This document shows, piece by piece, positions 1-16,288 of a stretch of DNA of 64,000 bases (positions are counted from its first letter, which is position 1; every line of letters begins with the position of its first letter). Source of the DNA: Scylla paramamosain (taxonomy: Eukaryota; Arthropoda; Malacostraca; Decapoda; Portunidae); NCBI RefSeq assembly GCF_035594125.1, contig NC_087161.1, forward strand, positions 9,085,001-9,149,000, given 5' to 3'. The notes under the pieces were generated by a model, which ran no database searches, was not told the DNA's origin, and saw only the letters and a program-made list of their open reading frames with translations. Made by a program: the position numbers and the translations under genes.

Positions 1-68
<68 letters not shown>
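1..68. repeat. (TA)n microsatellite at window edge
   Basis: Uninterrupted TA dinucleotides run from the first base to about 68, so the tract extends beyond the window. No coding content. Confidence 0.97.
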
Positions 69-70
<2 letters not shown>

Positions 71-195
71 TAAAAATCTAAGGCGTCAGGGTAATGGAAA
101 GAAAGTACATCACTTTGCTAAGATGTCTTTTTATTAGCTAGCTGTGTTCTCACGGTTGTTATTTTCGCAAATGGGTTCTTATATTGTTATAACAG

Positions 196-2640
<2,445 letters not shown>

Positions 2641-2760
2641 CTGATTTGTTTGTCCTCTGATAACTTCAGGGTATGGGAGTTTTTTTCTAGAAGCTTCTTC
2701 TCTCTCATTCTGTTGCTTCTCTTAATCTTGGTATTTACTTCTGTATCTCTTGTTCGCCTT

Positions 2761-2990
2761 TGTCTTTTGCCGTCTTCTGCTCCATTATCTTTGTTCCTCG
2801 GCCTGCGATATTTTCAATTTGTCTTAATATTTGTTCATGTGTCTCATGTTCGTCCCTGTCTCTTGCCGTCTTCTGCTTCACTATCTTGCTTCCTCGGGCT
2901 CCGATATCTTCTCTTTGTCTTGTATTTGCTTGTAAATCTCTAATTCTTATTTGTCTTTTGCCGTCTTCTGCTTGTTTGTCTATCTATTAG
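2761..2990. repeat. 95-bp tandem minisatellite, about 2.4 units
   Basis: Three successive starts of the same word (TGTCTTTTGCCGTCTTCTGC or a close variant) lie at 2,761, 2,857 and 2,952, giving periods of 96 and 95 bp. The first two units also share the downstream words TTCCTCGG and CGATAT. The third is partial. On the minus strand the repeat is purine-rich and lies just 3' of the env-like relic, so it could belong to the 3' end of that retroelement. That placement is inference. Confidence 0.8.
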
Positions 2991-3311
2991 TCATTGGAAA
3001 CTTCTGGGCTTGGATATTGTTGTTGTTCTCGGTACCTTCTCTTGACTCATCGGTTTGCGATATGTACTGGTAATCTTGCTATTTGCCCTTGTATCTTCAT
3101 TTGATCGTCTTGTGCTCTCACAGGCTTCTTTCCATGTTATCTTCTGATTTCTGTCTATTTCCTTTTTTTTTCTGTTATTATGCTTCTCTTCTTACGTCTA
3201 CTTCTGTTCTTGTGCCCTCTTTGATATTATTTTTTATTTTTCTGCTCCTGCGTCGTCTCGGATCACAACAAGTCATGCCCTTCAGAAGCGCGTCCTGGCG
3301 CTTATAGACGT

Positions 3312-5100
3312 CTAATGGGAACAGGTGGCTTGGGTGGATGGGTTTTCCTTCAGGGATAAGAAGTCGGAGGTGGAAGCGCGGGTTTCGGAGGACTGCCCCT
3401 TGCTGCAGACCTTACGGAAACAAAAGAGGCAGCCACCCACGAACACCAGGACGACTCCGAGAGGAAGGATCACCCACAGCCAGCTGATCCAGTCTAGGTC
3501 ACGTGGAGGTTATGGTTTCATCAGGAACTGCATCTGATCTATGTAACTGGGTAGCGACCATGGTTCCAATCCAATGCTGCTAGGAAGGCTTATATTAGAT
3601 GAATTTATAATAAATTCATATTCCCACAAAGAGAAGGCAAGGATGGTGGAGATTTGATGGTGATTGGAGCATTTGTAATTCGTTTGAAGAAAGCAGGCAG
3701 GGAAGAGGTGTTCCCATGTATACTACATCTTTGGTTTATCTGTATGAGTCCAGTGCCCTTTAATATGTGCCGAGTTGGTGGAATAGATTTGTTGTGACGG
3801 TTTAATGTAATGCCAAGTGGAGCACTCGTGGCCATAGTTCCAGCCAGTGATATGTTCAATGAAGATAGGCTTGAAAGATTTTGCAATCATGATGTTGCAT
3901 AATTTAGAGATGGAAACTTTTTGACAGCCAATTCACAACATTCAGTATTACTTGAATATATGGGGCGAGTAGGACATAGCAACAATTCATCATACATTTT
4001 ACACACATTAAAATCATCAGCTAAGAAAAATTTTGTCCTCGACTTATTTATCACTAAATATTTTTGTGAGGGCTTATCCACAAGGAATGCATCTGATTTA
4101 GGAATAGGAAAAGGGAAGGAGGTCATTCTGAAGACACTGAAAGTGTCAACAGAAATCTCTCGTAAAGGAATGAGTAAGTAGAAGTTCAAGTCATGCAGTG
4201 CAGTCATTTTTACAACACGAATAGCATCTCTATGCAACTCTAGAAATTCTGGCTTTGGCGGAGACAACAGTTCATTTCTTGTTGATATATCATCTAAAAA
4301 TGATAATAAAAGAGTATTTGTTACAATATGTAGGGAAACATGTTTCTATCATGTTTTGTAATCCTATCCTTAAATTAATGAGATCAGTTGCACTGGATGT
4401 TAAGGCTAACTGGACATGTATCAAGATTTACAACATAAAAATTGACCTTCCATTATTTTCTATATTTAATCAAATCTCCCTCAAAAGTTTTTCCGTAGCT
4501 CAGGTAGCAACTTCCAGTTTTTCTAATGCGCGATGCACATTAGTTAATTCTCTAAGTGTTATTTATATTCAAGACCTTGGAATGAACACTGAGGACCTTG
4601 CGTTTCTCTTCTGTGAATGTTTCTAATGAATGGAGATGATTATGTATGGAGTCAATCTGAGCCTAGGTTGCTGTGCCGAAAAGGGTGTTTGCAAATGAGC
4701 CAATAATATTTGATGCGCCCCGTGGCTTCCTTCTATTTCTAGGATCATTCAGGATGTACATATCTTATGTACCATAAGATATGTATTAAAAAATCATTCA
4801 TACTTTAATGCAACCTTTCAAATCTTTTATCAGAAGAATAAATATGTTCGTGTATTAAACTAGAGAGTACATAGTGTTCGTCTATTTGATCTATGTTATA
4901 TATAATATTTGCAGTCAAGTTTATAGCTCGCATCAAAGGCTCGTAAATGTCTTTTAACTTCAGTATGAAATGCACCACATAAGTTCTTCCCGTAACAATT
5001 AGCTTGAATTCTAGTGTGAAACTCAATCCCTATTGTGCCGTACATGCTTGGTGTACATCCAGGGCATGGATGCCTCCAAGGCATAAGCAGATGGTCTGCA
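3312..5100 (-). pseudogene. Decayed env-like glycoprotein gene of an LTR retroelement
   Basis: The minus strand reads, in several frames, as an envelope glycoprotein of the kind shared by errantiviruses, some LTR retrotransposons and the baculovirus F protein. The order from N to C is: a cysteine-containing segment at about 4,805-5,084; a basic cleavage-like site followed at once by a fusion-peptide-like Gly/Ala-rich segment at about 4,690-4,740; a helical region; an open stretch of 126 codons at 3,887-4,267 with paired cysteines; a second open stretch at 3,605-3,886; and finally a single hydrophobic membrane span followed by Arg-Lys and a Ser/Thr-rich cytoplasmic tail ending at a TAG at 3,312-3,314. 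Multiple stops and frameshifts separate these blocks, so no functional product is expected. I find no adjacent gag-pol in this orientation. Family assignment rests on motif order, not on a search. Confidence 0.6.
4757..4785. repeat. 13-bp-arm palindrome in the env-like relic
   Basis: TACATATCTTATG, loop TAC, exact complement, lying between two copies of ATCATTCA (near 4,744 and 4,792) in the decayed env-like region. Confidence 0.92.
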
Positions 5101-5104
5101 AAAC

Positions 5105-5837
<733 letters not shown>

Positions 5838-6189
5838 TTTTTTTTCTCTCTCTTTCCTCTGTGGGGTTTACAACTAGTAAAGTTTCATAGCTCTACTAAT
5901 TTCTTTCACTCTTGAACTGACTGTCGTCCTCAGCATCCATCTTGAGAAGACAAGCAGCATCTTCGCCCAGTAAGGAGTGTTGATTTGTTTCCATTCGCCA
6001 AATTATCGACATGTATGGAAATTACATATCGCTCTTAATAATGCTCAGAAATAGTCTAGCATTACTTAGAAATATCCAAGATTAATTCACAAACAATCTA
6101 CCATAAACATAAAGAGCGACATTTCGTTATATTTTATTCAAAATAATGTTGCTACATTTAGAAAGGCAGTTACTTTAGCAGTATTTCTG

Positions 6190-6305
6190 CTGCTAGGAGT
6201 AACTTTTACTTTGAAGGTAAAAGTTGCTTCTAGGAGCGACTCATAGAAGCAAAGTCGAGGATAAAAGCACTTCTAGGAGTGCTCTTAAGAGTACTCCTAG
6301 GAGTC
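6190..6305. repeat. Cluster of inverted CTAGGAG motifs
   Basis: The word CTAGGAG or its complement occurs repeatedly. Positions 6,273-6,300 form a 28-bp palindrome with no spacer and one mismatched pair. A 9-bp-arm hairpin (AACTTTTAC with its complement) lies just upstream. The cluster abuts the CR1 relic that begins near 6,325. It could be the remnant of a small foldback element. No target duplication is evident. Confidence 0.55.
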
Positions 6306-6324
6306 TTTATTAACTCGGGCCCAT

Positions 6325-8395
6325 CGCTAACTATAACTCCTAAATCTTTTTCATTCCTTGAACTTACCAGAGTTTCATTTTTTTACTGTTCCTATTGTGT
6401 AGGTTTCTTTTACTTACGCTAAGTATTTTGCATTTGTTAATATTAAACTGCATTTACCATCTGTCTGTTCATTCGTTCATCCTATCCAAGTCTGCCTGCA
6501 TGGCAATTGCATCCGAATCTGACCTAATTAATCTATCTTCGTGTCATCCGCAAGTTTGGTAACATCACCACCAATCCCAATATCCAAGTCATTAATATAT
6601 ATCAAAAACAATAACTCTAAAACTGATCCCTGTGGCACCCCACTAATTACTTGACCTCACTCAGATTTAGAGCCGCTTATTACAACTCTCTGTCGCCTAA
6701 CCACGACCTTATTCAGCCAAACACCTTCCCATCTATGTATATGTATCCAATGCACACTAACCTTTCTCAGGAGCCTCTGATGGGGTACCTTGTCGAACGC
6801 TTTACTGAAGTTCAGGTATAGGATGTCACAACTATTTCCATTATCTGGCGCCTCGTAAAAGTTACTGCAAAAATTCAACAGGTTCATAAGACAAGACTTT
6901 CCCTTCGTGAAGCCATGTTGTGACTGATTTATCAATGTTCCTCGCGATTGCTCACGCTTGCCTCCACATTACCGGAACCACTCCTGAGTCTAGCGATTTC
7001 CTAATGACAGTAACTAGGAGTTCACTAATAACCTTTTTTGCATTCCTTAGGCACTCTGGGATATATTTCGTCTGATCCTGGTTACTTGAATTTTTTTGCC
7101 TATCTATCTTCGGTTCCACTATCTTCTTAGTTATGAAAATATCTATCAACCTCTCATTCTCTTCTGCTCTAAAAATCTGTTCATTATCCGGCATTTCTTG
7201 CATGTATTCTTGAGTGGAAACTGTTATAAAATACTCGTTCAGAATTTTACTCATCTCTTCCCCGGAACTCCCCATCAGCTGCTTTTAATGGACCTATTAT
7301 TTATCTGTTCATCGTCATTTATCTGTTCATCCCTTAAGGTCAGTCTTCGCCTGGCTAGCTACCTCTAATTAACCTTCTTCGTTAACTTCCTGACTGTTCT
7401 AATTCATTATATTGAGACCTTAAATCCTCTTACCCTTAATCTCATATATATACTTCTCTTCAGTCCTATGTAGTATTTTAACCTAACAATCATCCACATA
7501 AGGTCATTCTTTTGTGAGTATTGTTCTATAAGGAATGTTTATTAACTGCCCTGTATGTAATCTATCAACGAAATATTTATACATCTCATCAACATTTACT
7601 TCCCCTAATCCCCCCATCTCGGCCCCCTCCATTGTCTCCACTCCATCTTTCATCCCCCTCGACCTCACCTCGCCAATCTCAGTATGACCTGACGCACCAT
7701 CCCCATACTAGCACCTTAGCTTGCTCCCCCTCTCTCATCCCTTCCCCTACTTATCCGGCCATTTCTCACCTCCTGCGCTCCACCCTCGCAGCTCCCCTTG
7801 CCTTATTCCCTCTGTTCTGGATCTTACCTGTGCATCCTCCTCAGTTCGTTGCCAGTCAACTCCCTTCAGGTAAATTCTTAATCCCTCAAAAACTGCTCTG
7901 TTAAAGGCAAGTAACTTACTGCTGTTTTTGCTTCTCGAAGCTTCCTCCCATTTTAATTTTTTGCTTAATTTAACAATGGTCACTGTTACCTAGCTATTCT
8001 ACAACCTCCACCTGCCTGAGTGCTTCCTCCCTTCCAATCATAAATAAAGGTGGAATATTATTCCCCCTTGTGGGTTCTAGGATTACCCGTTTTAAAACTA
8101 CTATTTAACTTAACTACTTTAAGAAATTCCTCAGCTTCACTATTACACATCATCATGTTCCAGTCAGTATTCCAAAAATTAAAATCTACCACGCATACCT
8201 GACCGTATCTACCTGCTCTATTTATCTCCTGTTATAGCGAGGTGCAAGTTTCCTTTGTACTATTCCCTGGCCTGTGCACTAATCCCAGTATTATTGAATG
8301 TGATCCTTCCGTAATAGCAAAGTATATCGACTGTTTGCTATCTGGTTTTATGTTACTATTAATACAACATTGTACTGTGTCCCTAAATAATTACT
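6325..8395 (-). mobile_element. CR1-clade LINE relic, ORF2 portion
   Basis: Reading right to left, this copy shows an APE endonuclease segment near 8,100-8,280 (frame-shifted DFNF box), then an RT region at about 6,657-7,275 with SQHGFTKG and FSKAFDKVPH motifs, and stops near 6,325. It aligns block for block with the second CR1 copy at 47.7-52.2 kb (shared words at 6,332 and 48,391), which shows that its 3' terminal 650 bp or so is missing. There are many stops and frameshifts, so it is inactive. It encodes the enzymes of target-primed reverse transcription. Confidence 0.8.
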
Positions 8396-8443
8396 AGCAA
8401 TAAAAGTAGTATGTAGTGGTAATTCTTCCTATTCTATCCATTG

Positions 8444-8516
<73 letters not shown>

Positions 8517-8794
8517 CATTATTACTATTATTATTATTATTAATATTATTTTTATGATTATGTTGAGTATAATAACAATAGAAACAATAATAATTTATCA
8601 TTGTTATAATTTTATACTTTTTTTTTTTTTCCTTTACAATGTTTCCTCAATGTTGTAATCTGAACTGGCATCTTGGATTTTACACTTAACTATCTCTACT
8701 CTCTTACGAAGACTGCTTTCCTCTCATTATCTTCTGGAATGCGAGAAATAAAAGTAGCAGGAAGAGCGTGGGCGGACGTGATCACCGTGATGGC

Positions 8795-8798
<4 letters not shown>
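8396..8798. repeat. (ATT)n microsatellite and flanks
   Basis: An ATT trinucleotide tract runs from about 8,447 to 8,541 and is followed by AT-rich sequence with degenerate ATT units. Nothing else is recognisable. Confidence 0.9.

Positions 8799-8850
<52 letters not shown>
8799..8850. repeat. (GT)n microsatellite
   Basis: Pure GT dinucleotides, 52 bp. Confidence 0.97.
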
Positions 8851-8851
<1 letters not shown>

Positions 8852-8905
8852 GCCAACATATATTTGTAAATATTTCTCTAGTATATTCTCTTTCTCTCGT
8901 CTGTT

Positions 8906-9934
8906 TATATTATAAGTAAAGGACAGACCAAGGATGTTCTGTGTAAAAGAGGGGGACAGTTGAATGTCACTGAAGAAGAGGTGACTTATCTGGAAGGTTG
9001 TGTCGAGCTGATAGATGGAAGAATTGAATTTATGAGGCATTGAACAACATTTAGTTTGCTTTGCCCCAAATTTTGAGAAATCAGACGTCAGTTGTTCGGT
9101 GGCTTTCCTGCGTGAGCTGTGTAATTCCTGAAGAGCTGGACTTCTGCGAAAAGACGTGGGAAAGTGCAGGGTGATATCATCGGTGTAGGAGCAAGTAGGA
9201 CAGGATGTTTGGTTTAGATCATTGATAAATAATAGGAAGAGAGTGGATGACACGACAGAACCCTGAGGAACACCTCTGTTAAAACTTAAGAAAAATAACT
9301 GTCTACCACAGCAGCAATATGTAATTCCTGAAGAGCTGGACGTCTGCGAAAAGACGTGGGAAAGTGCAGGGTGATATCATCGGTGTAGGAGCAAGTAGGA
9401 CAGGAAGTTTGGTTTGGATCATTGATAAATAATAGGAAGAGAGTGGGTGACACGACAGAACCCTGAGGAACACCTCTGTTAAAACTTAAGAAAAATAACT
9501 GTCTACCACAGCAGCAATAGAACAGTCAGAAAGAAAACTTGAGATGAAGTTATAGAGAGAAGGATGGAGGCCGTAGGAGGGTAATTTCGAAATCAAAGCT
9601 TTGTGCTAAACTTCATCAGAAGCTTTTAATATGCCAAAAGCAACAGCGAAAGTTTCACCAAAATCTCTATAAGAGGATGACCAAGACTCAGCAAGGAAAG
9701 CTATAAGATCACCAGTAGCTCGGCCTCGACGAAACCCATACTGACGATCAGATGGTTGTGAAGTGAAACATATTTAAGAATCTTCCTGTTGAAGATAGAT
9801 TCAAAACCTTTAGAGAGGCAAGAAATTAAAGCAATATACCGGTAGTTTGAGAGATTAGAGTGATCACCCTTTTTAGGAACAGGCTGGATGTAGGCAAACT
9901 TTCAGCAAAAAGGAAAGATAGATGTTGATGGACA
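8906..9934 (-). mobile_element. crab-L LINE fragment (copy A), 3' part of RT
   Basis: The complement of this stretch aligns with the reverse-transcriptase and post-RT region of the intact copies at 32.7-39.2 kb. The catalytic box is altered to YTDD (SYTDDITLHF, in an open frame ending at 8,696). A 200-bp internal tandem duplication interrupts it at 9,121-9,520. The copy resumes at 13,282-13,375 beyond the opposite-strand copy B, so B inserted into A. A ends at the (GT)n tract near 13,379. Confidence 0.85.
9121..9520. repeat. 200-bp perfect-period tandem duplication inside copy A
   Basis: The word GTAATTCCTGAAGAGCTGGA occurs at 9,121 and again at 9,321. The 200-bp units (9,121-9,320 and 9,321-9,520) differ at only a handful of positions. 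All other crab-L copies have one unit, so the duplication happened after insertion. Confidence 0.93.
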
Positions 9935-10191
9935 TCTACTGTCTCCTCCTCCTCAGAGGAGGCAGTAGACACCTGCCGAAACGATAATTACTCCCAGTGA
10001 GGTCTAAAGCACTGTTCAGGGGGTGCTGTGAACTTATCATTAAACCCAGCTGTGACCTCACTGAACGTTTGTGTCTCACAACACAAGGGGGCAGTCACAG
10101 CCTGCCCTCTAAAGACAACTCTCTTCCTCCTCACAAAACTACAAGCACCTAATAACACACGCACCCTTCACCCAAAAATTTTAAAATCATC

Positions 10192-13172
10192 ATGGCGACT
10201 CCTACACCAGACTCGGAGTCCCCATCTGGGGAGGGGACCATAAATGTCCCCAGGTCGGACTGCCTTTCTGTCGACGACCCTAAGTGTCTTGACACCCCCC
10301 TCAACTTTTTCTTCATTACCTTTTGCAAAATTCGCGGTCTAAGATCTAATTTTCAATCTGTAGAACACCACCTCTCCTCTTCTAAACCTCATCTTCTTTT
10401 CCTCACTGAAACTCAGGTGTCTGAGGCAACTGACAGTAGCCCCTTTTCTGTTCCCTCCTACTTTCTCTATCCTCATTTTCGATCCAAAGCTGGATGCTGC
10501 GTTTATGTGCGCAATGACTTAACCTGCTCTCGTGCCCACGCTCTTGAATCTTCCGAGTTTTCCACCATCTGGCTACGACTACAGAGTCACTCTCATACTA
10601 AATTTATCTGTGCTGTATACCTCTCTCCTAACTCCTCCGACTATAAGAAATTCTTTGACTACTTAACTTCCAAAGTGGAGCACATTTTGACCCTCTTCCC
10701 TTTTGCAGAGATCTCCATTCTTGGAGACTTCAATGTTCACCACCAGCTTTGGCTTTCCTCTCCCTTCACTGACCATCCTGGTGAACTAGCCTACAACTTT
10801 GCTATCCTCCATGACCTAGAGCAACTGGTGCAACACCTTACTCGTATTCCTGACCGTCTTGGAGATACGCCCAACATTCTTGACCTTTTCCTGACCTCTA
10901 ATCCTTCTGCTTATGCTGTCACACTTTCTTCTCCGTTGGGCTCCTCCGATCACAATCCAATATCTTTATCTTGTCCTATCACTCCAATCCCTCCTCAGGA
11001 TCCCCCTAAACGAAGGTGCCTCTGGCGTTTTGCTTCTGCTAGCTGGGGGAACCTGAGGAGGTATTTTGCTGATTTTCCTTGGAATGACTACTGCTTCCGT
11101 GTCAGAGACCCGTCTTTGTGTGCTGAGCGCATAACAGAGGTGATAGTGTCTGGCATGGAGGCGTACATTCCTCACTCTTTTTCTCGTCCTAAACCTTCTA
11201 AACCTTGGTTTAACACAGCTTGTTCTCGTGCTATACATGATAGAGAGGTGGCCCACAAAAGGTCCTTAAGCCTTCCATCACCAGAATCTCATGCACTTTA
11301 TATTTCTGCCCGGAACCATGCCAAGTCTGTTCTCCAACTAGCCAAAAACTCCTTCATTAACAGAAAATGTCAAAACCTTTCAAGATCTAACTCCCCTCTT
11401 GATTTCTGGCATCTAGCCAAAAATATCTCCAATAACTTTGCTTCTTCTTCTTTCCCTCCTCTACTTCAACCAGATGGCACCACTGCTATCACATCTATTT
11501 CTAAAGCTGAACTCTTTGCTCAAACCTTTGCTAAAAACTCTACCTTGGACGATTCTGGGCTTGTTCCTCCCTCTCCTCCACCCTCTGACTACTTCATGCC
11601 ACGTATTAAAATTCTTCGCAATAATGTTTTCCATGCCCTTGCTGGCCTAAACCCTCGGAAGGCTTATGGACCTGATGGGGTCCCTCCTATTGTTCTCCGA
11701 AACTGTGCCTCCGTACTTGCACCTTGCCTAGTCAAAATCTTTGAGCTCTGTCTGTCAACATCTACCTTTCCTTCTTGCTTGAAGTTTGCCTACATTCAAC
11801 CTGTTCCTAAAAAGGGTGACCGCTCTAATCCCTCAAACTACCGTCCTATTGCTTTAATTTCCTGCTTATCTAAAGTTTTTGAATCTATCCTCAACAGGAA
11901 GATTCTTAAACATCTATCACTTCACAACCTTCTATCTGATCGCCAGTATGGGTTCCGTCAAGGCCGCTCTACTGGTGATCTTCTGGCTTTCCTTACTGAG
12001 TCTTGGTCATCCTCTTTTAGAGATTTTTGGTGAAATTTTTGCTGTTGCCTTGGACATATCAAAAGCCTTTGATATGTCCAAGCTTTGGCACAAAGCTATG
12101 GCACAAAGCTTTGATTTCCAAACTACCCTCCTACGGTTTCTATCCTTCTCTCTGTAACTTCATCTCAAGTTTCCTTTCTGACCGTTCTATTGCTACTGTG
12201 GTAGACGGTCACTGTTCTTCTCCTAAATCTATTAACAGTGGTGTTCCTCAGGGTTCTGTCCTGTCACCCACTCTCTTCTTATTATTCATTAATGATCTTC
12301 TAAACCAAACTTCTTGTCCTATCCACTCCTACGCTGATGATACCACCCTGCACTTTTCCACGTCTTTTCATAGACGTCCAACCCTTCAGGAGGTAAACAT
12401 ATCACGCAGGGAAACCACAGAACGCCTGACTTGTGATCTTTCTAAAATTTCTGATTGGGGCAGAGCAAACTTGGTATTGTTCAAGGCCTCAAAAACTCAA
12501 TTCCTCCATCTATCAACTCGACACAACCTTCCAGACAACTATCCTCTCTTCTTCAATGACACTCAACTGTCCCCCTCTTCTACACTGAACATCCTCGGTC
12601 TGTCCTTTACTTATAATCTGAACTGGAAACTTCACATCTCATCTCTAGCTAAAACAGCTTCTATGAAGTTAGGTGTTCTGAGACGTCTCCGCCAGTTTTT
12701 CTCACCCCTCCAGCTGCTAACTCTGTACAAGGGCCTTATCCGTCCATGTATGGAGTATGCTTCACATGTCTGGGGGGGTTCCACTCATACTGCTCTTCTA
12801 GACAGGGTGGAATCAAAAGCTTTTCGTCTCATCAACTCCTCTCCTCTAACTGACTGTCTTCAGCCTCTCTCTCACCGCCGCAATGTTGCATATCTAGCTG
12901 TCTTCTACCGCTATTTTCATGCTAACTGCTCTTCTGATCTTGCTAACTGCATGCCTCCCCTCCTTCCGCGGCCTCGCTGCACAAGACTTTCTTCTTTCTC
13001 TCACCCCTATTCTGTCCACCTCTCTAACGCAAGAGTCAACCAGTATTCTCAATCATTCATCCCTTTCTCTGGTAAACTCTGGAACTCCCTGTCTGCTTCT
13101 GTATTTCCACCTTCCTACGACTTGAATTCCTTCAAGAGGGAGGTTTCAAGACACTTATCCACCAATTTTTGA
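10192..13172 (+). pseudogene. crab-L endonuclease/reverse transcriptase ORF, frameshifted
   Basis: The protein has an N-terminal APE-type endonuclease (NxRGLRSN near residue 45, LTETQ, GDFNVHH, and the C-terminal SSDHN box) and then a reverse transcriptase ([34 protein letters not shown]). Copy B reads from the ATG at 10,192 to a stop at 12,033, where one extra T breaks the frame. Immediately after is a palindromic insertion (12,049-12,082) and a 13-bp direct duplication (12,086-12,111). The remainder (12,140-13,172), with YADD and the C-terminal domain, stays open in another frame. The enzyme would nick DNA and reverse-transcribe its own RNA; this copy cannot make a complete protein. Confidence 0.92.
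12049..12082. repeat. 15-bp-arm palindrome within copy B
   Basis: CTTGGACATATCAAA at 12,049-12,063, loop AGCC, and its exact complement at 12,068-12,082. Intact paralogues have only a 7-bp natural foldback here (TATCAAA/TTTGATA), so the outer 8 bp of the right arm were added in copy B. Confidence 0.95.
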
Positions 13173-13281
13173 CCACTGCTTTGACTCTTTTATGGGACTG
13201 GCATTTTAGTGGGCATTTTTTTATTAGATTTTTGTTGCCCTTGGCCAGTATCCTTCTTACATAAAAAAAAAAAAAAGTGTA

Positions 13282-13372
13282 GGAACAGTTTGACTAGCCA
13301 AGGTGCAATCATGGAGGCACAATTTCGGACAGTAATAGGAAGAACCCCATCAGGTCCGTAAGCCTTTCGAAC

Positions 13373-13378
<6 letters not shown>
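13282..13378 (-). mobile_element. crab-L copy A, remainder beyond copy B
   Basis: The complement matches the RT region of the family next to where copy A stopped at 9,934. It ends at the (GT)n microsatellite. Confidence 0.8.

Positions 13379-13439
<61 letters not shown>
13379..13439. repeat. (GT)n microsatellite
   Basis: Pure GT dinucleotides, about 61 bp, abutting the truncated end of copy A. Confidence 0.97.
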
Positions 13440-13444
<5 letters not shown>

Positions 13445-13932
13445 TTCACAAGGTTTGTGAGTAAGGAGGAGGGGGGGACCTGCCGGTCACATCTTGCTTA
13501 CAGCTGGAACCTAGACTGCTTCAAATGGAACCCAAAACATGAACCAGACATGACACGCTTGCTGTCCCATAAAGGAAGGGAAAAAGCAATAGAGCAGTGT
13601 GGGGATGGAAAAGCCGCCGGAAAATACGACACACCCTTGTGACACACATTGCTAAAAGAATGTGTAGGGGAAAAGGTGAGAAAAAAAAATGCGTGGTTTA
13701 AAAAAAAAATGCATGGAGGTATCAGGGTCTCTCTTTTAGATAGAAACTTAATTATTATGAAAACTAAATAACATACATAGCTGGAGAAAGTATCACATAA
13801 AATTCCTCCTGTATGCGTATCTTTTGTAGGTGAACACAGCAACACACTTTTCGGCAGGATGAGAAGAATGGTGCCACCGTACTCCCTGCACGTTGTAACA
13901 AGTAGGGAAAAAAACGGAGCGAGGGAGCTGGG

Positions 13933-13934
<2 letters not shown>
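13440..13934. other. Unrecognised sequence
   Basis: No recognisable domain in any frame. The long minus-strand open frame here owes its length to the CT tract. Confidence 0.5.

Positions 13935-13996
<62 letters not shown>
13935..13996. repeat. (TC)n microsatellite
   Basis: Pure TC dinucleotides, followed by a T-rich tract to about 14,040. Confidence 0.97.
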
Positions 13997-15349
<1,353 letters not shown>

Positions 15350-15549
15350 GCGCAAAAGGTCATCAAGTGAACCATGAGTCACATCCATGAATACCTTCAC
15401 TGACCCGCATGACTGAACTACCTGACAGCAACGCCGTGCGCCGCTGTTGTGTGTTACGTGTCAGTGTGGAGTACGAGTGTATTGTGATGGTCCTAGGAGG
15501 GGAGAGGAGGGGAGGTTGAGAGACAAGGGAGGGTATACTGCGATTATGG

Positions 15550-15552
<3 letters not shown>

Positions 15553-15620
<68 letters not shown>
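15553..15620. repeat. (GA)n microsatellite
   Basis: Pure GA dinucleotides, about 68 bp. The flanks at 15,346-15,552 and 15,621-16,081 hold nothing recognisable. Confidence 0.97.
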
Positions 15621-15621
<1 letters not shown>

Positions 15622-16079
15622 GTCAATAACCTCAACAACAGATATCCACACCTTGCCACCATATTCTCCAAGCCTTCGCGCTGCATCTCGTTCCCCAACA
15701 CCTTCCTCGTCACTGAACACTTAGCAGCTAACACGGCAAGGGAGGAGGAAGGTACCAAAGGACGAGGGTTCCCGCTTATAATCCGAATACTTCAGGAATA
15801 ATTTGTAGTGTGGAGCTTATTGGTATTTCATCTCGTGTAATCCAACCTGTCTTGTATTCCCGCGTTCCACTTAGGTACTCTTCCTTTTGATGGCAGCAGG
15901 CGATACATGCTATCTCATACAGCTGAATAAAAGTGTTCTCGTAATTATTCATGCATACTTTTCGTGACTTTACGTTTTACATAAATATTCGAAAAAAAAA
16001 AAAGGCAAAATGAAACGTAGATACTATCAGGTACTGGAGATACAAACGTTCAATGTAGCGTGGCACGAAAACATAGTAG

Positions 16080-16179
<100 letters not shown>

Positions 16180-16225
16180 GTGTTGAGAAATTGCATATGT
16201 GGATGTGGTCACCATATGTATGTAC

Positions 16226-16228
<3 letters not shown>

Positions 16229-16283
<55 letters not shown>
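16229..16283. repeat. (GT)n microsatellite
   Basis: Pure GT dinucleotides, with a short CA run at about 16,311-16,325 on the right. Confidence 0.96.

Positions 16284-16288
<5 letters not shown>

Larger units (their letters stand above)
9936..13275 (+). mobile_element. crab-L LINE, near full-length copy B
   Basis: This is the copy with the longest 5' UTR on the plus strand. The common 5' end (GGAGGCAGTAG...CACCTGCCG) matches the minus copy ending at about 27,350, so the family's true 5' end is close to here. A hairpin lies at the extreme 5' tip (9,936-9,968). The ORF begins at 10,192, and the element ends with a short 3' UTR and about 14 A at 13,262-13,275. It sits inside copy A on the opposite strand. 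No clean target duplication is visible. Confidence 0.9.

Noticed and set aside
3312..3493. Last exon of a host single-pass membrane protein (hydrophobic span plus tail on the minus strand)
   Set aside because: It lies directly downstream of the env-like blocks in the same orientation and fits better as their membrane anchor and cytoplasmic tail. The putative acceptor has no pyrimidine tract.
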